Of a DNA stretch of 64,000 nucleotides, positions 35,469 to 48,707 are shown piece by piece. The stretch comes from Kalmusia sp. IMI 367209 (lineage: Eukaryota > Ascomycota > Dothideomycetes > Pleosporales > Didymosphaeriaceae), in NCBI GenBank assembly GCA_027946365.1, contig JAPEUQ010000006.1:1116001-1180000 (forward strand), in the 5' to 3' direction. Position 1 is the first letter of the stretch; the number at the start of each line of letters is the position of its first letter. The notes beneath the pieces were generated by a model. That model was not told where the DNA came from. It made no database searches and saw nothing but the letters and a program-made list of their open reading frames with translations. Position numbers and translations under genes: made by a program.

Positions 35469-38400
35469 ATGTCAACGCACTCACGCGTTGAACCTATGTC
35501 GCGTCAAAACCAAAAGTCCTTCTTTGACCAGGATCCGAGACCAAAGGTAATGCTGCCTTATACTTCCTCCAAAACTATAGCTAATAGATACGTCCAGCAT
35601 TTTAAAGGCCAATGGCGCCGCACACGCAACGCTCCCTCTGCCGACCAAAATAATACCGCCGCACCCCACCTAATCACGACAGGTCCGCCTATCATGCCCT
35701 CAACCCAGACTCGGACGAAGCTTAAAAAGTTCCAATCCATCGAGGGAGTACCTACGACAAGCACTATGAAAAAGGCCAACGCAGAAAAGGAAAACGTAGT
35801 CGGAAGGAGGGAAGATAAATTCGCAGCTGCGAAGCAAAAGGAATCAGACCATGTCTCTGAGATGACAGAACCTGTCGAGAATACCGCACAAACACCCAAG
35901 CTGGCAAATACAAAGTCGTGTCCACCTCCTTCGACGCCTGCGACCAGGCTGCCACTTGCTGAACTTGTCGGCAACGTGGATGATTCGAGTAGACATGTGG
36001 TTAAGGCAGTCGTCTCTCCGGAGGAACAGTTATGTTGGCGTGGGTCCCAGCAGATCAATACACCTCTGCCACGGAAAAGAAAGCGAGCAAGGAGCTCTTC
36101 ACCTGCAGCACCCTCTCCAGAAGAAACCCAGAATCAGCCACAGGACGTGAATAATCTTACAACACCTCAAGCCGACCCTGCAACAGAGCTCTGGAACAGG
36201 TACACAAACAACAAGGGAACGCCAAGTGGTAATAAGGGCATCGCATTTGCACATCTCATTAGCGAGGCTTCGCCCCGTTCCTCTGCAACAGCCGGGAGTG
36301 TGAGTGGTCTTCGAAGATGGGCCAGCTGTGGCGTCGAGTTCCCAGCTTCCACTAGGAAGAAGAGAAGGACACAGGCAACAGTTGGCGCTTTGAAGGAACA
36401 ACCTGAAGACATAGTCGATCAAGCAAGCTCTGATGGTGTCTTTCAAGGTCAGCCGCGTGGACGATTTAACCTTGTAGACATAGTTGAAAAGATGCGCGAG
36501 TCTATTGCAAAGCCTACATCAAGAACCCAATCACAGATACCATCCAGCTCATCTCCTTTGCCTGAAGTCGAGCGCCAGGATGTTCCTGCTGATTCCCCTT
36601 TGAAATATCGTGGACGAGAGGACCTCCAACATGACGAGACTTCCGAGACACTAGTCGGAGAGGTGTTGGGCGCCAAAAAAGATGAATATGTGTACGAAGA
36701 TCGCAGACCCTTAGGTTCTTCTGATGAATTCGGAGACGTCGACTTTGATGATGAGATGGTGTACTCGCTCGAGATATCCGGCTGTACTGGTACAATTGGG
36801 AAAGCGGCGGATCTTCAACCGCTGGAGGTCGCAAACGCGTCGTTGGATGCATCAACGCACCAACATTCTGCACCGCTACCCTCTAAGGCAGCAGACAGCG
36901 ATGATGAGTTCGGTTTAGATGAGGGCATGTTTGCGGAAGATCTAGAGCACGCGGCGTCACTCTACGATAATCGGGCTGAGCAGTCTCCAAAGCAGCAGTC
37001 TTTGTGTGTCGACGGATTAGGGAATGAGTCAGTCGCAAATATTGCTCCACCCGTCGCTTCGATTGTCAATTTAGTCGATGATGACGAGGACGAGGACGAT
37101 TTTGGTGATGACATAGATGTTGATGAATTCGCTGCAGCCGAGGTGGCAGCGACACAAGTACCCGCGACGACTGTACGTAGATCCCGGCCTTATTGACGAA
37201 TAAACACTGAGTCTCGAAGAGTGCACAGGACGCTAGAGCTATCCAGCGTTATCTCGTAAAGCGAGTAGATGAAGGCCACTACATGACTGATAAAGGCTAT
37301 CAAATGCCGGAGAAAGTGCGTGTTCATCTACGTCATCTTATCGATCGCTATTTTGCTCACGTATATCTAGGTCTTATTAGTGGAAGAAGAAAAGACAAAA
37401 CTCTTCAAAGCCATCACTCTTCGACAAGCTTGGTATGATACACCGTGTACTCCTGACTCATTCGTACATGTCATTGGAGAGTTCTCTAAGACGGGCCAAT
37501 GTACTATCGACGATCAACACAACATGCTCATTCTCCATCCCGACCATTTGATTTCGGCTACGGTGGTTGCAGACTCTTTTGGATGCCTGCGACGAGCGGT
37601 TCTCCAAGACCGAGTAAAAGCAACGAGCAAAGCTAACGCTCCTATGCTTTACGGAACACTTCTGCACGAGTTGTTCCAAGAGGCTTTAAAGACCAACCGG
37701 TGGGACACCGACTTTCTCTTAGAGACCGTTGACAACCTTCTACCCAAGAAATTTGAGACCATTCTTGAGATCAGTTCAAATTGTGAAGAAGTCAAGGCAC
37801 ATATTAGCAGCAAGTTACCGGAGTTGCGGTCCTGGGCGGAGGTTTTTGTTCGCGCCCATCCTCGGGTAAGTGCCTCTGCGCCTAGTTTCAACTATTGCTA
37901 ATCTTCTGAACAGTCGGACGCACTCGTGCGCGAAAGGAATGGTCGGCAATCTATCATGAGCATTAATAAGCTTCTTGATGTTGAAGAACACGTGTGGTCG
38001 CCCATGTATGGCCTGAAAGGCAACATCGATGCTACCGTACAAGTAATCATGCAGGACGAGCAAGGTGAACGCACTCTCACAGTCCCCTTCGAGGTAAAGA
38101 CTGGAAAGAACTCTTCGAACGCTGCGCACGTTGCGCAGACAGCTTTGTACAATTTACTCTTGTCGAACCGCTATGGTGAGTAAGGGACCCAATCATTTCG
38201 AACTATATTAACTTTTCGATCTCTAGATGTTGACGTTGCATATGGTATCTTGTATTACCTCGAAACCTCCGATACTAGTCGCATTCCTGCTATTCGTAAC
38301 GATATCATTCATATGATTATTAAACGCAACGAGCTCGCATGTTATGTGCGAGACCGCATCGAGCTGCCTGAGATTCTAAAAGAAGATTTCAAGTGTCAGA

Positions 38401-40862
38401 AGTGTTATGCACAGGAGGCTTGTTTCCTATACCACAAGCTCGTTGAGGATGGACAAGGTGACAACTTGAATAAGAAGGCGAAAGAGCGTTACGATGACCT
38501 TGTGAGCGGGCTGACAGCATCCGATCAAGAGTTCATGAAGAAGTGGGATAGTCTTCTAACAAAAGAAGAATCCGACATGATGAAGTTTCGACGAGAGCTG
38601 TGGACAATGCTGAGTACGGAACGAGAAAAACTTGGCAGATGTTTTTCGAATGTTGTCCTAGAGCCCGAATCAAGTCACGAAGAGAAGAACGGCCAAAAGA
38701 TCAATCGTTACACTTACACGTTTACCAAACAGCGACCAAAACCGGGTTTCTCTTTCACAGAGTCTCAACTCGTCATTGGCGAGCCTATTGTTGTCTCCGA
38801 TGAGCAAGGCCACTTTGCGCTGGCTAATGGATATGTCACGAACGTACGAAAGCGCCGCATCACTGTCGCTGTCGACCGCCGGCTGCATAACTCTCGGACC
38901 AAGCTGCCCGGCTTCCATTCGCAGAATAACCAAACCTTCGCTGGCATCATGGAAGTCTCTAAAGAAGGTGAACCAGTGCCGAATTATCAAGATGACGAAG
39001 AGCCTGTGTTATATCGATTGGATAAGGATGAATTCAGCAACGGCATGGCTGCTGCTCGCAACAACCTGATTCAACTCATGGACGATAATGTCTACAAAGC
39101 ACGAGACCTTCGCTCACTGATCGTGGGCGGCCGCGCACCGTGTTTTACTACTGTGTTGGACACCTCAAAGCTCCCAGAGTCTTCACAAATGTCGATGAAC
39201 CTTGACCAAAAAGCGGCTGTATCCAAGGTCATGTCCGCTAAGGACTACGCTCTTGTTCTGGGAATGCCTGGTACTGGAAAGACGACCACTATTGCACACA
39301 TCATTCGTACTCTAGTCGCCAAAGGCAAGAGCGTGCTTCTTACTTCATATACGCATACGGCAGTCGACAACATCTTACTAAAGATTCAAAGTGACAATAT
39401 CGGTGTCCTGCGCCTAGGAGCATCCGCCAAGATCCATCCCGATGTTCGCCAATTCGCTACCTTGGCTGCTGAGACCAAAGACAGTTTGGAAGAGCTCGAG
39501 AAGTCTTGGATGGAGCCACCAGTTGTGGCTACGACTTGTCTTTCCATCAATCATCCATTGTTCAATAGACGTATTTTTGACTACTGCATTGTTGATGAAG
39601 CTTCTCAGATCACGCTCCCCGTTTGCTTAGGTCCCATTCGAATGTCACAGAAGTTCATCCTAGTTGGAGACCACTATCAGCTTCCTCCTCTTGTCCAAAA
39701 CAAACAGGCGGCAGAAGGTGGCCTGGACGTGTCGCTTTTCAAGATGTTATGCGAGGCACATCCTCAGGCCGTGGTTAGTCTAGAGCATCAGTACCGAATG
39801 TGCGCCGACATAATGCTCCTCTCCAATACCTTCATCTACTCTGGACGTCTCAGATGCGGCACGGCTGCTGTAGCTTCGCGCCAGCTCACTCTCCCCAACC
39901 CCTCCGGATTATTATCTCACCACACTAGGCTATATCCCTCCCGTCCTGTCAGCGAGCCCACTTGTGCTGGTCCTACTTCAACCGGATGCTGGCTTTCGCG
40001 CACACTCTCTCCGAGCGCTCCAGTCGTTTTCATCAATACCGATCTTATCTCAACGCAGCTGGAAACACAGTCTGGCTCACGTATCACCAATACCCTCGAA
40101 TCACGCCTCATCACACACCTCACTCTATCACTTCTCTCCCTTGGTGTCCCGGCTTCCGAAGTCGGGGTTATAGCGCTCTATCGCAGCCAGCTTGCTCTAC
40201 TACGTCAGTCACTCTCTTCCGCCCACACGCAAACTCAATGTTCCGAACTTGCGGCGCCAGCCGCAGGAGCCAGTACTGCAGCCGTAGAGTTGCACACCGC
40301 GGACAAATTCCAAGGCCGTGATAAGGAAGTTGTACTCGTCTCGTGCGTTCGAAGTAACGAGAACGGCGTTGTTGGCGACTTGTTGAAAGATCGAAGGAGA
40401 GTCAATGTCGCACTTACGAGGGCCCGGAGTAAACTCGTTATTCTAGGCAGTGAGAAGACCTTGTCAGGCAACGAGCTCTTGCGAGACATAGTTTCCCTGT
40501 GTCGAGAAAAGCAGTGGGTCCTGGACATCACACAGGACATGGTAGACGGTCACGCTTTCAACGAAGGCTTCACCCAACCAACGGGCAAAAGCCCTTCGAT
40601 CCCCTACGACGTCCTCCCAGCCTCGCGATTCGCAGCTCCAAACCCGACTAAGAAGCGAAAGGTCCTAGGTGATGTTACTGTTGGCGGTGGACAGGGCAAT
40701 GCGAAACCACAGAATCGCAAGTCAAGTCAGAAGACACCAAGTGCAAGTCCAGAAATGCTCAAGACGCCTCGCAAGACGCCTGCGAAGATTTTTAAAGCTG
40801 GGAAGAGAGGCGTGCTTGATAGTCGCCCGGTGCTTCAAAATATCTTCAATGAAGCTATCTGA
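35469..40862 (+). CDS. DNA2: Dna2 replication helicase/nuclease
   Basis: Exons: 35469-37172, 37229-37315, 37371-37865, 37914-38175 and 38227-40862; about 1727 aa. A further 51-base in-frame intron at 35548-35598 (GTAATG, branch GCTAAT, acceptor TCCAG) is likely and would give 1710 aa. The long disordered N-terminus is followed by the RecB-like nuclease (FEVKTGK, Glu822/Lys824). The four cysteines of the iron-sulphur cluster are Cys669 and the C-x2-C-x5-C group 906/909/915. A superfamily 1 helicase follows, with Walker A GMPGTGKTTT at about 1195, DEAS, GDHYQLPPL, HQYRM and the C-terminal VNVALTRAR. Dna2 trims long Okazaki flaps and resects double-strand breaks. The tail after 40560 is basic and may carry a nuclear signal (KKRKV). 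Confidence 0.95.
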
Positions 40863-42384
40863 ATGGTCAAATTAGGTAGGATACTAGGACCTCATGAGCT
40901 TCCCTATTGGCTGAATGAGAAATGAGGTGTTTTGATATGGTCTGCGGTATATAAGGGCAAGGATCCCAGGCTTTCCCGTTGAGAGAGAAGGATGTTTGAA
41001 TCGGTATCTGCATTGGATTAGCGAGAGTATTTGTTTGGTATAGCAGCACGACTGGGCATGAATTGCTTAAATATTTGTAGGGAATACATCACAACGAGCT
41101 TGACTCATTCATTCCTTTTACCCGTTCATGGTTCGATTCAACTTTGGTCCTCTTTAGTGTACCGTAGGAGCTCAAGCTGTCCATTTCTGAGTCTCTACAA
41201 AACCTCTATATCGTATATCAGACAATTGCTTAAAACGCAAAGGTTGGTACAATTATCGGCTCTACAATAACAGCAATGAGGGAAAGTGATGAACGGCATA
41301 GACGTAGAACCCGTGAAATGGTAAGATTTGTGATGATCATAGTTGAACAGTCGAAGTAGATAGGAGCTTGTCTTACACATAGCATAGTAGCTTAAGCAAT
41401 ATTGAACGATATGTGACAGGTTCGGTGATATGTTGCTGTGAGCAACAAGTCCAGAATAACGAATTAGAGGGTGGAGAACAAGGGCCATACCGCAGGGCAT
41501 GACAGTAGTGGGGGGCCATCAAACTCACAATGGATATGGACTCCGCTCCTTTGGTCTCACCGGTGGCATGGAGTTCTACACTTGGCCTTGGCCTCGGTAA
41601 AATATGACGTGACTAACATGCATTTTATTCCTCCCTCGACGCTGGTACAAGGTACAGTCATGTACTTGGCATGCGTGCAGCGACATATTTGTACGAAGTA
41701 TTGTATTGATTTTGGCGCACATTCTCCCAGCACGTCAACTTGTCCCCATCCCCCAATCATGACGCATTCGACACAAGGTACACTACGTTACGCACCTAGC
41801 ACTATCATGGATATTTGTACTAACTCCTCTATATAGAGAACACGTCCATCCCAAAGAAAAAGTCTCGGTGGCAGAAACTCAAAGAAGAAAACGAGGAGCG
41901 GAAAAGGAATGCTGTGCAGCATGTCACAGCCGAGCAGGCGACGCAGAGGACGGGGTATGACAATAGTGGAAAGCCGACGACTTAGTGGAGAAAGGAGCAG
42001 AATGAGAGATTTCATAGAGAGATGGAAGGCGATACGCGCCAGTTGTTGTGGGGACTTAGGAGGATAGGGTGTGTTGTGATGTGAGCGTTCATGGGATGAG
42101 GCGATACATCATCAGACTTTTGGCCTGTATAGAGAAATGAGCGTATTAGTGTCAAAACCTAGCGAGAAGGATATGAACGTTCGAGGTTGATGTACATGGC
42201 TAGTGAAGGTGGTGTTGCGGGATGACGTCCGAAGTGGAGAGCACGAGCCACGCGACTTCGCGTAGAACGCGTCGAGCCAGTCGAGGCAGGAACAACCAGC
42301 CCACCCAGGGCTTTTCACTCTTCGCTTCACACAACACAGCCATGAGCATCGCCTATATTCTCGCATATACTGCAGACAAAGACG
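40863..42384. other. gene-free stretch between DNA2 and SLD3
   Basis: About 1.5 kb between two genes on the same strand. Only short open frames are present and no gene is supported. The right end should hold the SLD3 promoter. Confidence 0.5.
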
Positions 42385-45069
42385 ATGCCTCAACTATCGT
42401 CTTCCCTCAACCCTGAACAGCTCGGTCTGTCTGCACAACGCGCCGCCGATTCAAAACCGCGACTGCCCTCCAAGCGAAAACGAGATAGTATATGCGGTCT
42501 TGGAACCTTCACGAAGCCGTTCACGATTCGCCCGTGTCCTGGATCATCCTACGATAAGCCGTATACGTTCAAACCCGTCCGCATTATTGCCCGTTCACAG
42601 CTCCCGCTCTCATTCCTCGACACCGCAACAAACGACGGTCTTACTACGAATCAACTCTTTTCCTGCTCAATCGATGTACTCGAGCAATTCTATAGTGAAA
42701 CATGCGGTGGATTTCCGACTCAAAATGTAACGGTACCGAGGGTGCTCATTGCACGTTATGAAACGAAGAAAACGTTATACGCCGTTGAGCGGGTTCGAGT
42801 GCGTGTGTACAGTCTCTGTAAGATAGCCAGCTGGTTAAAAGAGAGAGATGTTGGAGATCTATGGGATCCCGAGAACCTGCAAGCATATCCAGTTTTCTTA
42901 AACGCCGGAAGCCCGAACAATTCTGTCGACGCATGGTGGAAACATGCTTCAGTGGAGGTACAACCAGTGGACCGGCCAGCAAAACGTGCCAGATTGACGA
43001 TGTTGCGACCAATACCCCGAGCTGAGCCTGTCGAATCGCAAATGATTCCGCAACTTATCGAAGCGCCTACGGTGGAAGAATCACAAACTCAAGCAATTCC
43101 CATAGAAACACTACCGGACACTATAAAACCACCCGCGCTGCTTACGTCAGAAGAACAATTGCATAACTTAGTGCAACAGTACCTGGACGCCACCTATATC
43201 TCGAAGACGTCTCTCGCATACTTTGCGAAAGGGCCGATCACTCGCATACGGAATGCATTCACTTCTTCTGAGGAAGGCGCTCCAGCCCTTCACGAGTTGG
43301 TCACCTTCCTCCGATCCATGCTCCTTACCCACAAAGCAGAAGAGAAGAAATACAGAGAAAAGCTACCGGAAGTGATCAAGGCGCTACCACCAGGCTGTTT
43401 CTCGGACGAAGATCTTGTGGATGTAGCTACGAAGCCAAAGAAAACCAGGAAAAAGATCAAACTCAGCCGAGATGGCATGTATCCACAGGAGGTGGATATC
43501 GTGAGGAAGTGGTGGTTTACAAATATATCAACGGCTGAAATTGCCCGAGAGGAAACCATGGAGCAGCGTATAAAGAGACGACTAAGTGAACTGCGAGTTC
43601 GCGAAGCCTTGATTCAAATGATTCTTATTCTAGAGATTACCGCTCTTGAATCTCTCACCACTTACAAAGAGCCAATCGAAGGACAGGAGGCTGCAGCCAC
43701 CGAATCTCAAGCGACCGGGGAGTCGCAAACCAAATCGAAGAAGCGGAAGAAAAAACTTGACGATGTGAACCTGTTGCTGGACTTGTTACTAGACAAGTTA
43801 TGCATCTGGCAATCTGTTGAGCAAGAAGGTGTTCTAGATTTCGATGCGAAGAAGCAGGATGAAGGCCATAACGGACCAGCCGGCAAAGATCGTCTGCAAA
43901 GCTTCTGTGTCGAAGTGATTATTCCCTTCTACATGAACAGGCTGCCTGAGCAGGCTAGATTGGTGAACAAAAAGCTGGGCGGCCCCGCCCCATCGTCACC
44001 ATTTAAACGTAAGGCAATGAAACCGCCAACCACATCGCGCAAGTCTGGTGAATCGAAGGAACCAGATTCCAAGAAGTCACGACGCTCACTGGGACGTGTA
44101 ACTACGGATACTACAGGAAGAATTGGCTATGCACAAGTTATGCCATCACTAAATAGATCTGCGACCGACTCCATTATTCTTAACGGCATCAAACGAGAAG
44201 GGAGTGAGGTGCCTTTGTCCGCGATACCTTTTCAACGCAGTCCTTCAGCTGCCGCTAGGCAGTCAATGTCCCATCTTAAACTCCTCAAAGGACGGGAGAT
44301 GGACTTGAATACATCCTCTGCAGCAGCTGCTGCCAGAGCGAAGCAGAGAAAGAGAGTCGAGGAAGACCTCCAGGAGGCTATATCGGCCTTGAAAAAACCC
44401 AATCGCGGACTCGTCGCTGGAAGCTATGCAGATGACATTGAGAAGCGTAGCCTGGTGTCAACAAACAGATCAAGGAAGCCAGCAAATCCTGTCAGGAAGA
44501 TTGTGAAGGATGTTCTAGTCTCGGCTACTCCTAGAGCCGGCAGAAGGACGAAAGAAATTGTAGAGCAGACACCTGTCCACCAACGTAACCCATTCTTTCG
44601 CCCTCGGCAGTCCGATGCACCTTCGAGCGATTTCTGCATACCATCCTCAGCCGCACGTCCCGCATCCTCAGTGGTCCCCGCAACCGTTCAGCGTAGCGCG
44701 ACGGTCCGAACCTTAGCGCCACAAGGCGTCGCTGAGACGCCGTCTCGACCGCCAGCTGGCAGGACGTTTTCTATGCCGATAGCGGCCAGTATGGCAATGT
44801 TTGCAACACCATCTAAACATAGGACGATGTCTCCAGGTTCACCGCCCCGGGATATAGAGGCGACTCCTACCAAAGTTATCGCCTCCTCACCTCCCGACCA
44901 CAGTAACCTTGCGCCGACGCCCCGTACGCTCTTCGCCACACCCTTCAAGAGAGCAGCAACTGCCCAAGTTGCAGAATCGCCTGTACCTGCCCTTTCCAAT
45001 CCAAAGAAGACTGAGACTGAACCCTCGATTTACGATGCCCTAGGCTGGAATGATGACGATTTCATATAA
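42385..45069 (+). CDS. SLD3: DNA replication initiation regulator Sld3
   Basis: One intronless frame of 894 aa starting MPQLSSSLNPEQLGLSAQ. The N-terminal part (to about 210) precedes the conserved Sld3 core at roughly 260-570, which shows YISKTSLAYFAKGPITRIRN and YPQEVDIVRKWWFTN, then RIKRRLSELRVREALIQMIL. The C-terminal third is basic and disordered, with many Ser/Thr-Pro sites (TPSKHRTMSPGSPP, TPRTLFATPFKRA) and an acidic end (IYDALGWNDDDFI). In yeast, S-phase CDK phosphorylates Sld3 so that it binds Dpb11 and brings Cdc45 to origins; the many S/T-P sites fit this. Fungal Sld3 is related to metazoan Treslin. It lies downstream of DNA2 on the same strand. Confidence 0.88.
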   Translation: MPQLSSSLNPEQLGLSAQRAADSKPRLPSKRKRDSICGLGTFTKPFTIRPCPGSSYDKPYTFKPVRIIARSQLPLSFLDTATNDGLTTNQLFSCSIDVLEQFYSETCGGFPTQNVTVPRVLIARYETKKTLYAVERVRVRVYSLCKIASWLKERDVGDLWDPENLQAYPVFLNAGSPNNSVDAWWKHASVEVQPVDRPAKRARLTMLRPIPRAEPVESQMIPQLIEAPTVEESQTQAIPIETLPDTIKPPALLTSEEQLHNLVQQYLDATYISKTSLAYFAKGPITRIRNAFTSSEEGAPALHELVTFLRSMLLTHKAEEKKYREKLPEVIKALPPGCFSDEDLVDVATKPKKTRKKIKLSRDGMYPQEVDIVRKWWFTNISTAEIAREETMEQRIKRRLSELRVREALIQMILILEITALESLTTYKEPIEGQEAAATESQATGESQTKSKKRKKKLDDVNLLLDLLLDKLCIWQSVEQEGVLDFDAKKQDEGHNGPAGKDRLQSFCVEVIIPFYMNRLPEQARLVNKKLGGPAPSSPFKRKAMKPPTTSRKSGESKEPDSKKSRRSLGRVTTDTTGRIGYAQVMPSLNRSATDSIILNGIKREGSEVPLSAIPFQRSPSAAARQSMSHLKLLKGREMDLNTSSAAAAARAKQRKRVEEDLQEAISALKKPNRGLVAGSYADDIEKRSLVSTNRSRKPANPVRKIVKDVLVSATPRAGRRTKEIVEQTPVHQRNPFFRPRQSDAPSSDFCIPSSAARPASSVVPATVQRSATVRTLAPQGVAETPSRPPAGRTFSMPIAASMAMFATPSKHRTMSPGSPPRDIEATPTKVIASSPPDHSNLAPTPRTLFATPFKRAATAQVAESPVPALSNPKKTETEPSIYDALGWNDDDFI

Positions 45070-46203
45070 TACCCATTATTATTATACTTTGGCTACATAG
45101 CAAGCGTTGCATGAGCGTGGAATGGGTTTAAGATACCAATAAGCATCATACGGCGTTATGGCATGCATGTGTGAACGTTCATAGGAGGTACCTGGTACAA
45201 TATGTGCTTGTAGTCCATGTCTTAAGATAGGCAGCGGGCATTGCTGTAATCAAACAATCTCATTTCACTAGACAGCCATGTCTTGCATGTGCGGAACATT
45301 CACCGGCAGAATTGGACTCGATTCCTAGACTCGATTCCTCCATCAGCCTTGAGACCAGGGCCGGGGTCCTAGGCCGTATTCTCTCCATGCTCCAGGTACC
45401 CGGCGGCCACATCTCCGCATTCCCCAATTTTAGCGTGCGTGCAAGAAGCAGAGGGATGCATGTCTCGACTAGAATTGCTCACGAAATGAGATTCGTTTTG
45501 GTTGGATGCCTCTCTACACTTATGCGCTATCCATGTGTGGTAACTTTACGGAACGATCCGTCGCAAGCCACACCGTCTGCCATGCGTAATTTCACTCGGC
45601 AGTATTCTGCGGCGCGTTATTGTGCCACCAAATTGGCACGTCGACACAGAGAGGTGCGACCGTCCAAAACAATAAACAAGCAAGCTAAACAACACGGTCA
45701 CGCTCCACATTTGGCGCGTCGAAGTCTCTGGTAGCGGATGTGTTGGCGCACACGGCCAGTGAAGCGGTGCTGAAAGTCGACGGAGGGGATGAGCGGCCGT
45801 GCCCCTGGATCGCGACCTTATCCTTAGCATGAGGACACAAAACGAAACGTCCAATCGCACCGGCGACGGAGACGGAAGATTGTGGGTCTGTCTAGGACGG
45901 TTTCCGCGCTGACGGGGGATCGCTGCGTCGCCTTGCCCCTAAAAAAGCCATGCTAGAATCACGGCGTCAGTGCGCTCTTCATTTTAGAGAGCTAATGCCC
46001 GTCTCCCTACGCGACAAAGAGCTGGCTATCCACCCGTGGCACGCGTCTCTTCGTGCCGTTCGTCTTTTCAATCCCCTCTTACCCTCTTCGGCACACTGTG
46101 TTGCGCCAGGTCGGGTTGCACACTTCGAAGTGAGACGTTGTTGCGGCCTCGGTACAACCATGTTAAGCTTGTGCCGTGCCCCAAACCGCGATCCAACATT
46201 ATA
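45070..46203. other. gene-free stretch
   Basis: About 1.1 kb between same-strand genes. No gene is supported. A 12-base unit (GACTCGATTCCT) is repeated at 45315-45326 and 45328-45339. Several ATG codons lie upstream of the next start at 46204, so short upstream open frames in its leader are possible. Confidence 0.5.
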
Positions 46204-48707
46204 ATGACAGAAGCTCCTTTGGTCAGGCCGTCGGGCCTCCCCTCGCCGCGCTCCCCAACGTTGAGTGAAATCTCCATGATCCTCCCTCACGGCGAAGCGC
46301 TTCGCAGTGTCTCTCCTCCACCTTTTGCGCAGCGACCGCCCTCGCCCTCCAGCTTCTATGCGCACTCGAACCGCTCGACGCACACGATCAAATTGGACAC
46401 TGCGCCCCCAGGCCGGCGATCGTCACCCCAAATCAAATCCCCACCACTCTCGGCGCAGAGTTCGCGCTCGACCCTACGAAACATGAAAACTTCTGAGGCT
46501 GCTGCGAAAAGCCCATCGGCGCATGACGATGCTCTAGCATCTTCGCCCACCGTACACGACGGCCTGTTGAATTCGGAGCCAAGCGATTTTAACAGCCCAT
46601 CGCAACGGCGACTAAGCACAACATCGAGCTTGAACAGCGAAGATTTGGAGACTATCCGAAACAGGTGGCCTGGGTTTGACAGTCAGGGCTTCGACGACAG
46701 CGGCGTTGACCTGGAGGATGAGGAAACCCAGGATCAGTTCCCGGTCGCAAACGCGGACAACGAACCAGCAAACGATCGATGGTTGGACGGACGCAATGAC
46801 GAGGATGAAGACACCTATTCATCTGATCTCTATTCAAAACGGGCGGAGATGATTCTGGCCAACGCAAAGAAGCGGCTCAACGTAGGAGATTCTTCTGGGG
46901 AAGATTGTGTTACCAACCAGCTAACAATCAACAGGTCATGGAGGGAAATTTGAGAGGCGCACGGCAGTCGCTTGTCATCTCACCGACGTTCAACGGCTCG
47001 AAAATGGCATCCGAACTGCAGCATCAGATCGCAGCTGCGCGTGACCGAGACCGAAGATTGTATGCAGGAATTGGTCCCATACCTCCGCGAAACCGATCGT
47101 ATCAATCCTCTCCTCTATCTTCAACAGGCAGTCCAGTCCACACCCGCGGCATGAGCGAAACCTCTGTACCTTTACCATTTTCGTTGCCAACATACATGGC
47201 CAAAGTGCAGCAATCCAAACGATCTTCGAGCGCACTGGGCCACGGAAGCGGACCTTGGTCACCTGAAAGTTATGGAAACGGGCGATTTCCGATTAGAGAG
47301 TCACGAAGTTTTGAGGTGATGCGTGATCCGCGAGGCATCGCCCTGAGCCAGGAGGAGCGGGATTACTCCTTGCGTACACATTCCAGGGGGTCCAGATCAC
47401 CACCCAACGTTCTGGAGACCTTACCGGAAGACGAGTCGCCAAAACTCCACCGTTCTGCTTCGACCACAAGCAGCCTGCGCGATCAAGTGAATGATTTGAA
47501 AGGAAGGATATCGAGCTTGAGACTGAGAACGCAAGAGGACAGTATGCGACGGCGGAGTCAACAGAGCCTTCGCGCACCCAGCCCATTCACATCTGCAGAG
47601 ACCTGGTATGCAGGCACAGACTCGTACAAGACACCGGGCTCACCTATCAATGCCGACGCTGGTGTGGGGTTCAAGCTTGAATCTCCGACTAGGAAGGCAC
47701 TGTATGAAGATGAAGCGAGCGATTTGACGGCAACAGAGCTGGCTGCACCTCATACCAACCATGCATATGCGGTCAAGGAAATCAACCGTGGTCTCGAGCA
47801 CGCGACAGCCGATCCCAATGATACTTACGTCTCGGACCAATATGCAAATTGGGATAAACATGAATCCGAAGAGGACGGAGCACGCAATGTGGGATTAGGT
47901 CTCGATCTAGATGAGACTGATGATGATTTCGCATCGGTTCAAGAAGACGATATAGATGCAGGTTCCAGCATCTACGAGGATGCTGTTTATGAGATGCCTG
48001 CCTCAGGACGGCACGAAGATCGCATTGATGCATTCGACTATGAGAACTTCTTTTTGCATAGCGCCATGGGGACTTACAGTGCCGCCCGCCCCGGATCTTC
48101 TGGAAGCTCGAGCTCGATTGATTCAGTTGCGACTACCAGGCCAGCGGCTACTATTCACACGCGGAACGTGTCAACAGGCTCTGCGAAAAGAGTATCTATG
48201 CACCAGCGTAATTCGAGCGTGGCTTCAGTCTCGACAGTGGCCTCTTTCGCAACAGCTGCAGAGGGATTATCCGATGATGAAGACGACAACCCGCAGATGG
48301 ACCAGTTTTCCCAGCAAATGTTCCCCAACCAGCAACCTGCAGCACAAACTACGTCCATGTCGCCCCGCTCTGACTCTGCAATCAATGTACGGAAACCCAA
48401 CAGTTCGCCATCTCTGGGCTCAACCACATCTCGCGTCTCATCGCCGGGCTCCGGGGACCTTGTTACAGGTCTCCAGACCTCGAAGATCTTCTCCATCTTG
48501 CTCGAATCGCCGCGGGACGAACCACAGCTAGCTTTGAACGAAGAAGAAAAGCAACTCATCTACAGCCTCTCAGCTAGCTTTCAGCAAGTGTGCACCAATC
48601 TCAGAAGCACCTCGGGCGACCAATACGAAAGGAAAGAGTGGCGTCGTCGTCTCGATGAAGCTCGGAGGATCCTCAACGGCGAAGACTTCGAAGGCCAGCC
48701 ATTTTAA
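46204..48707 (+). CDS. Ser-rich, mostly disordered protein of unknown function
   Basis: Exon 1 is 46204-46881, the intron is 46882-46934 (branch GCTAAC, acceptor CAACAG) and exon 2 is 46935-48707; 816 aa. I do not recognise the family. The N-terminal 150 residues are Pro/Ser-rich. Then come an acidic stretch with FDDSGVDLEDEETQ and a short helical segment YSKRAEMILANAKKRL, which spans the region before the splice junction. A possible coiled coil at about 400-430 (LRDQVNDLKGRISSLRLR) precedes SPFTSAETWYAGTDSYK. A second helical block at the C-terminus holds LNEEEKQLIYSLSASFQQVC and WRRRLDEARRILNGEDFE. Conserved helices in a disordered Ser-rich chain suggest a regulatory or scaffold protein, but no function can be assigned. 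The frame stays open upstream of the ATG without family-like sequence. Confidence 0.75.

Noticed and set aside
35558..36058. Minus-strand frame of 166 codons inside DNA2
   Set aside because: It is the antisense of the disordered Dna2 N-terminus and shows no family features.
45315..45339. 12-base unit repeated twice
   Set aside because: Too short for an element and probably slippage.
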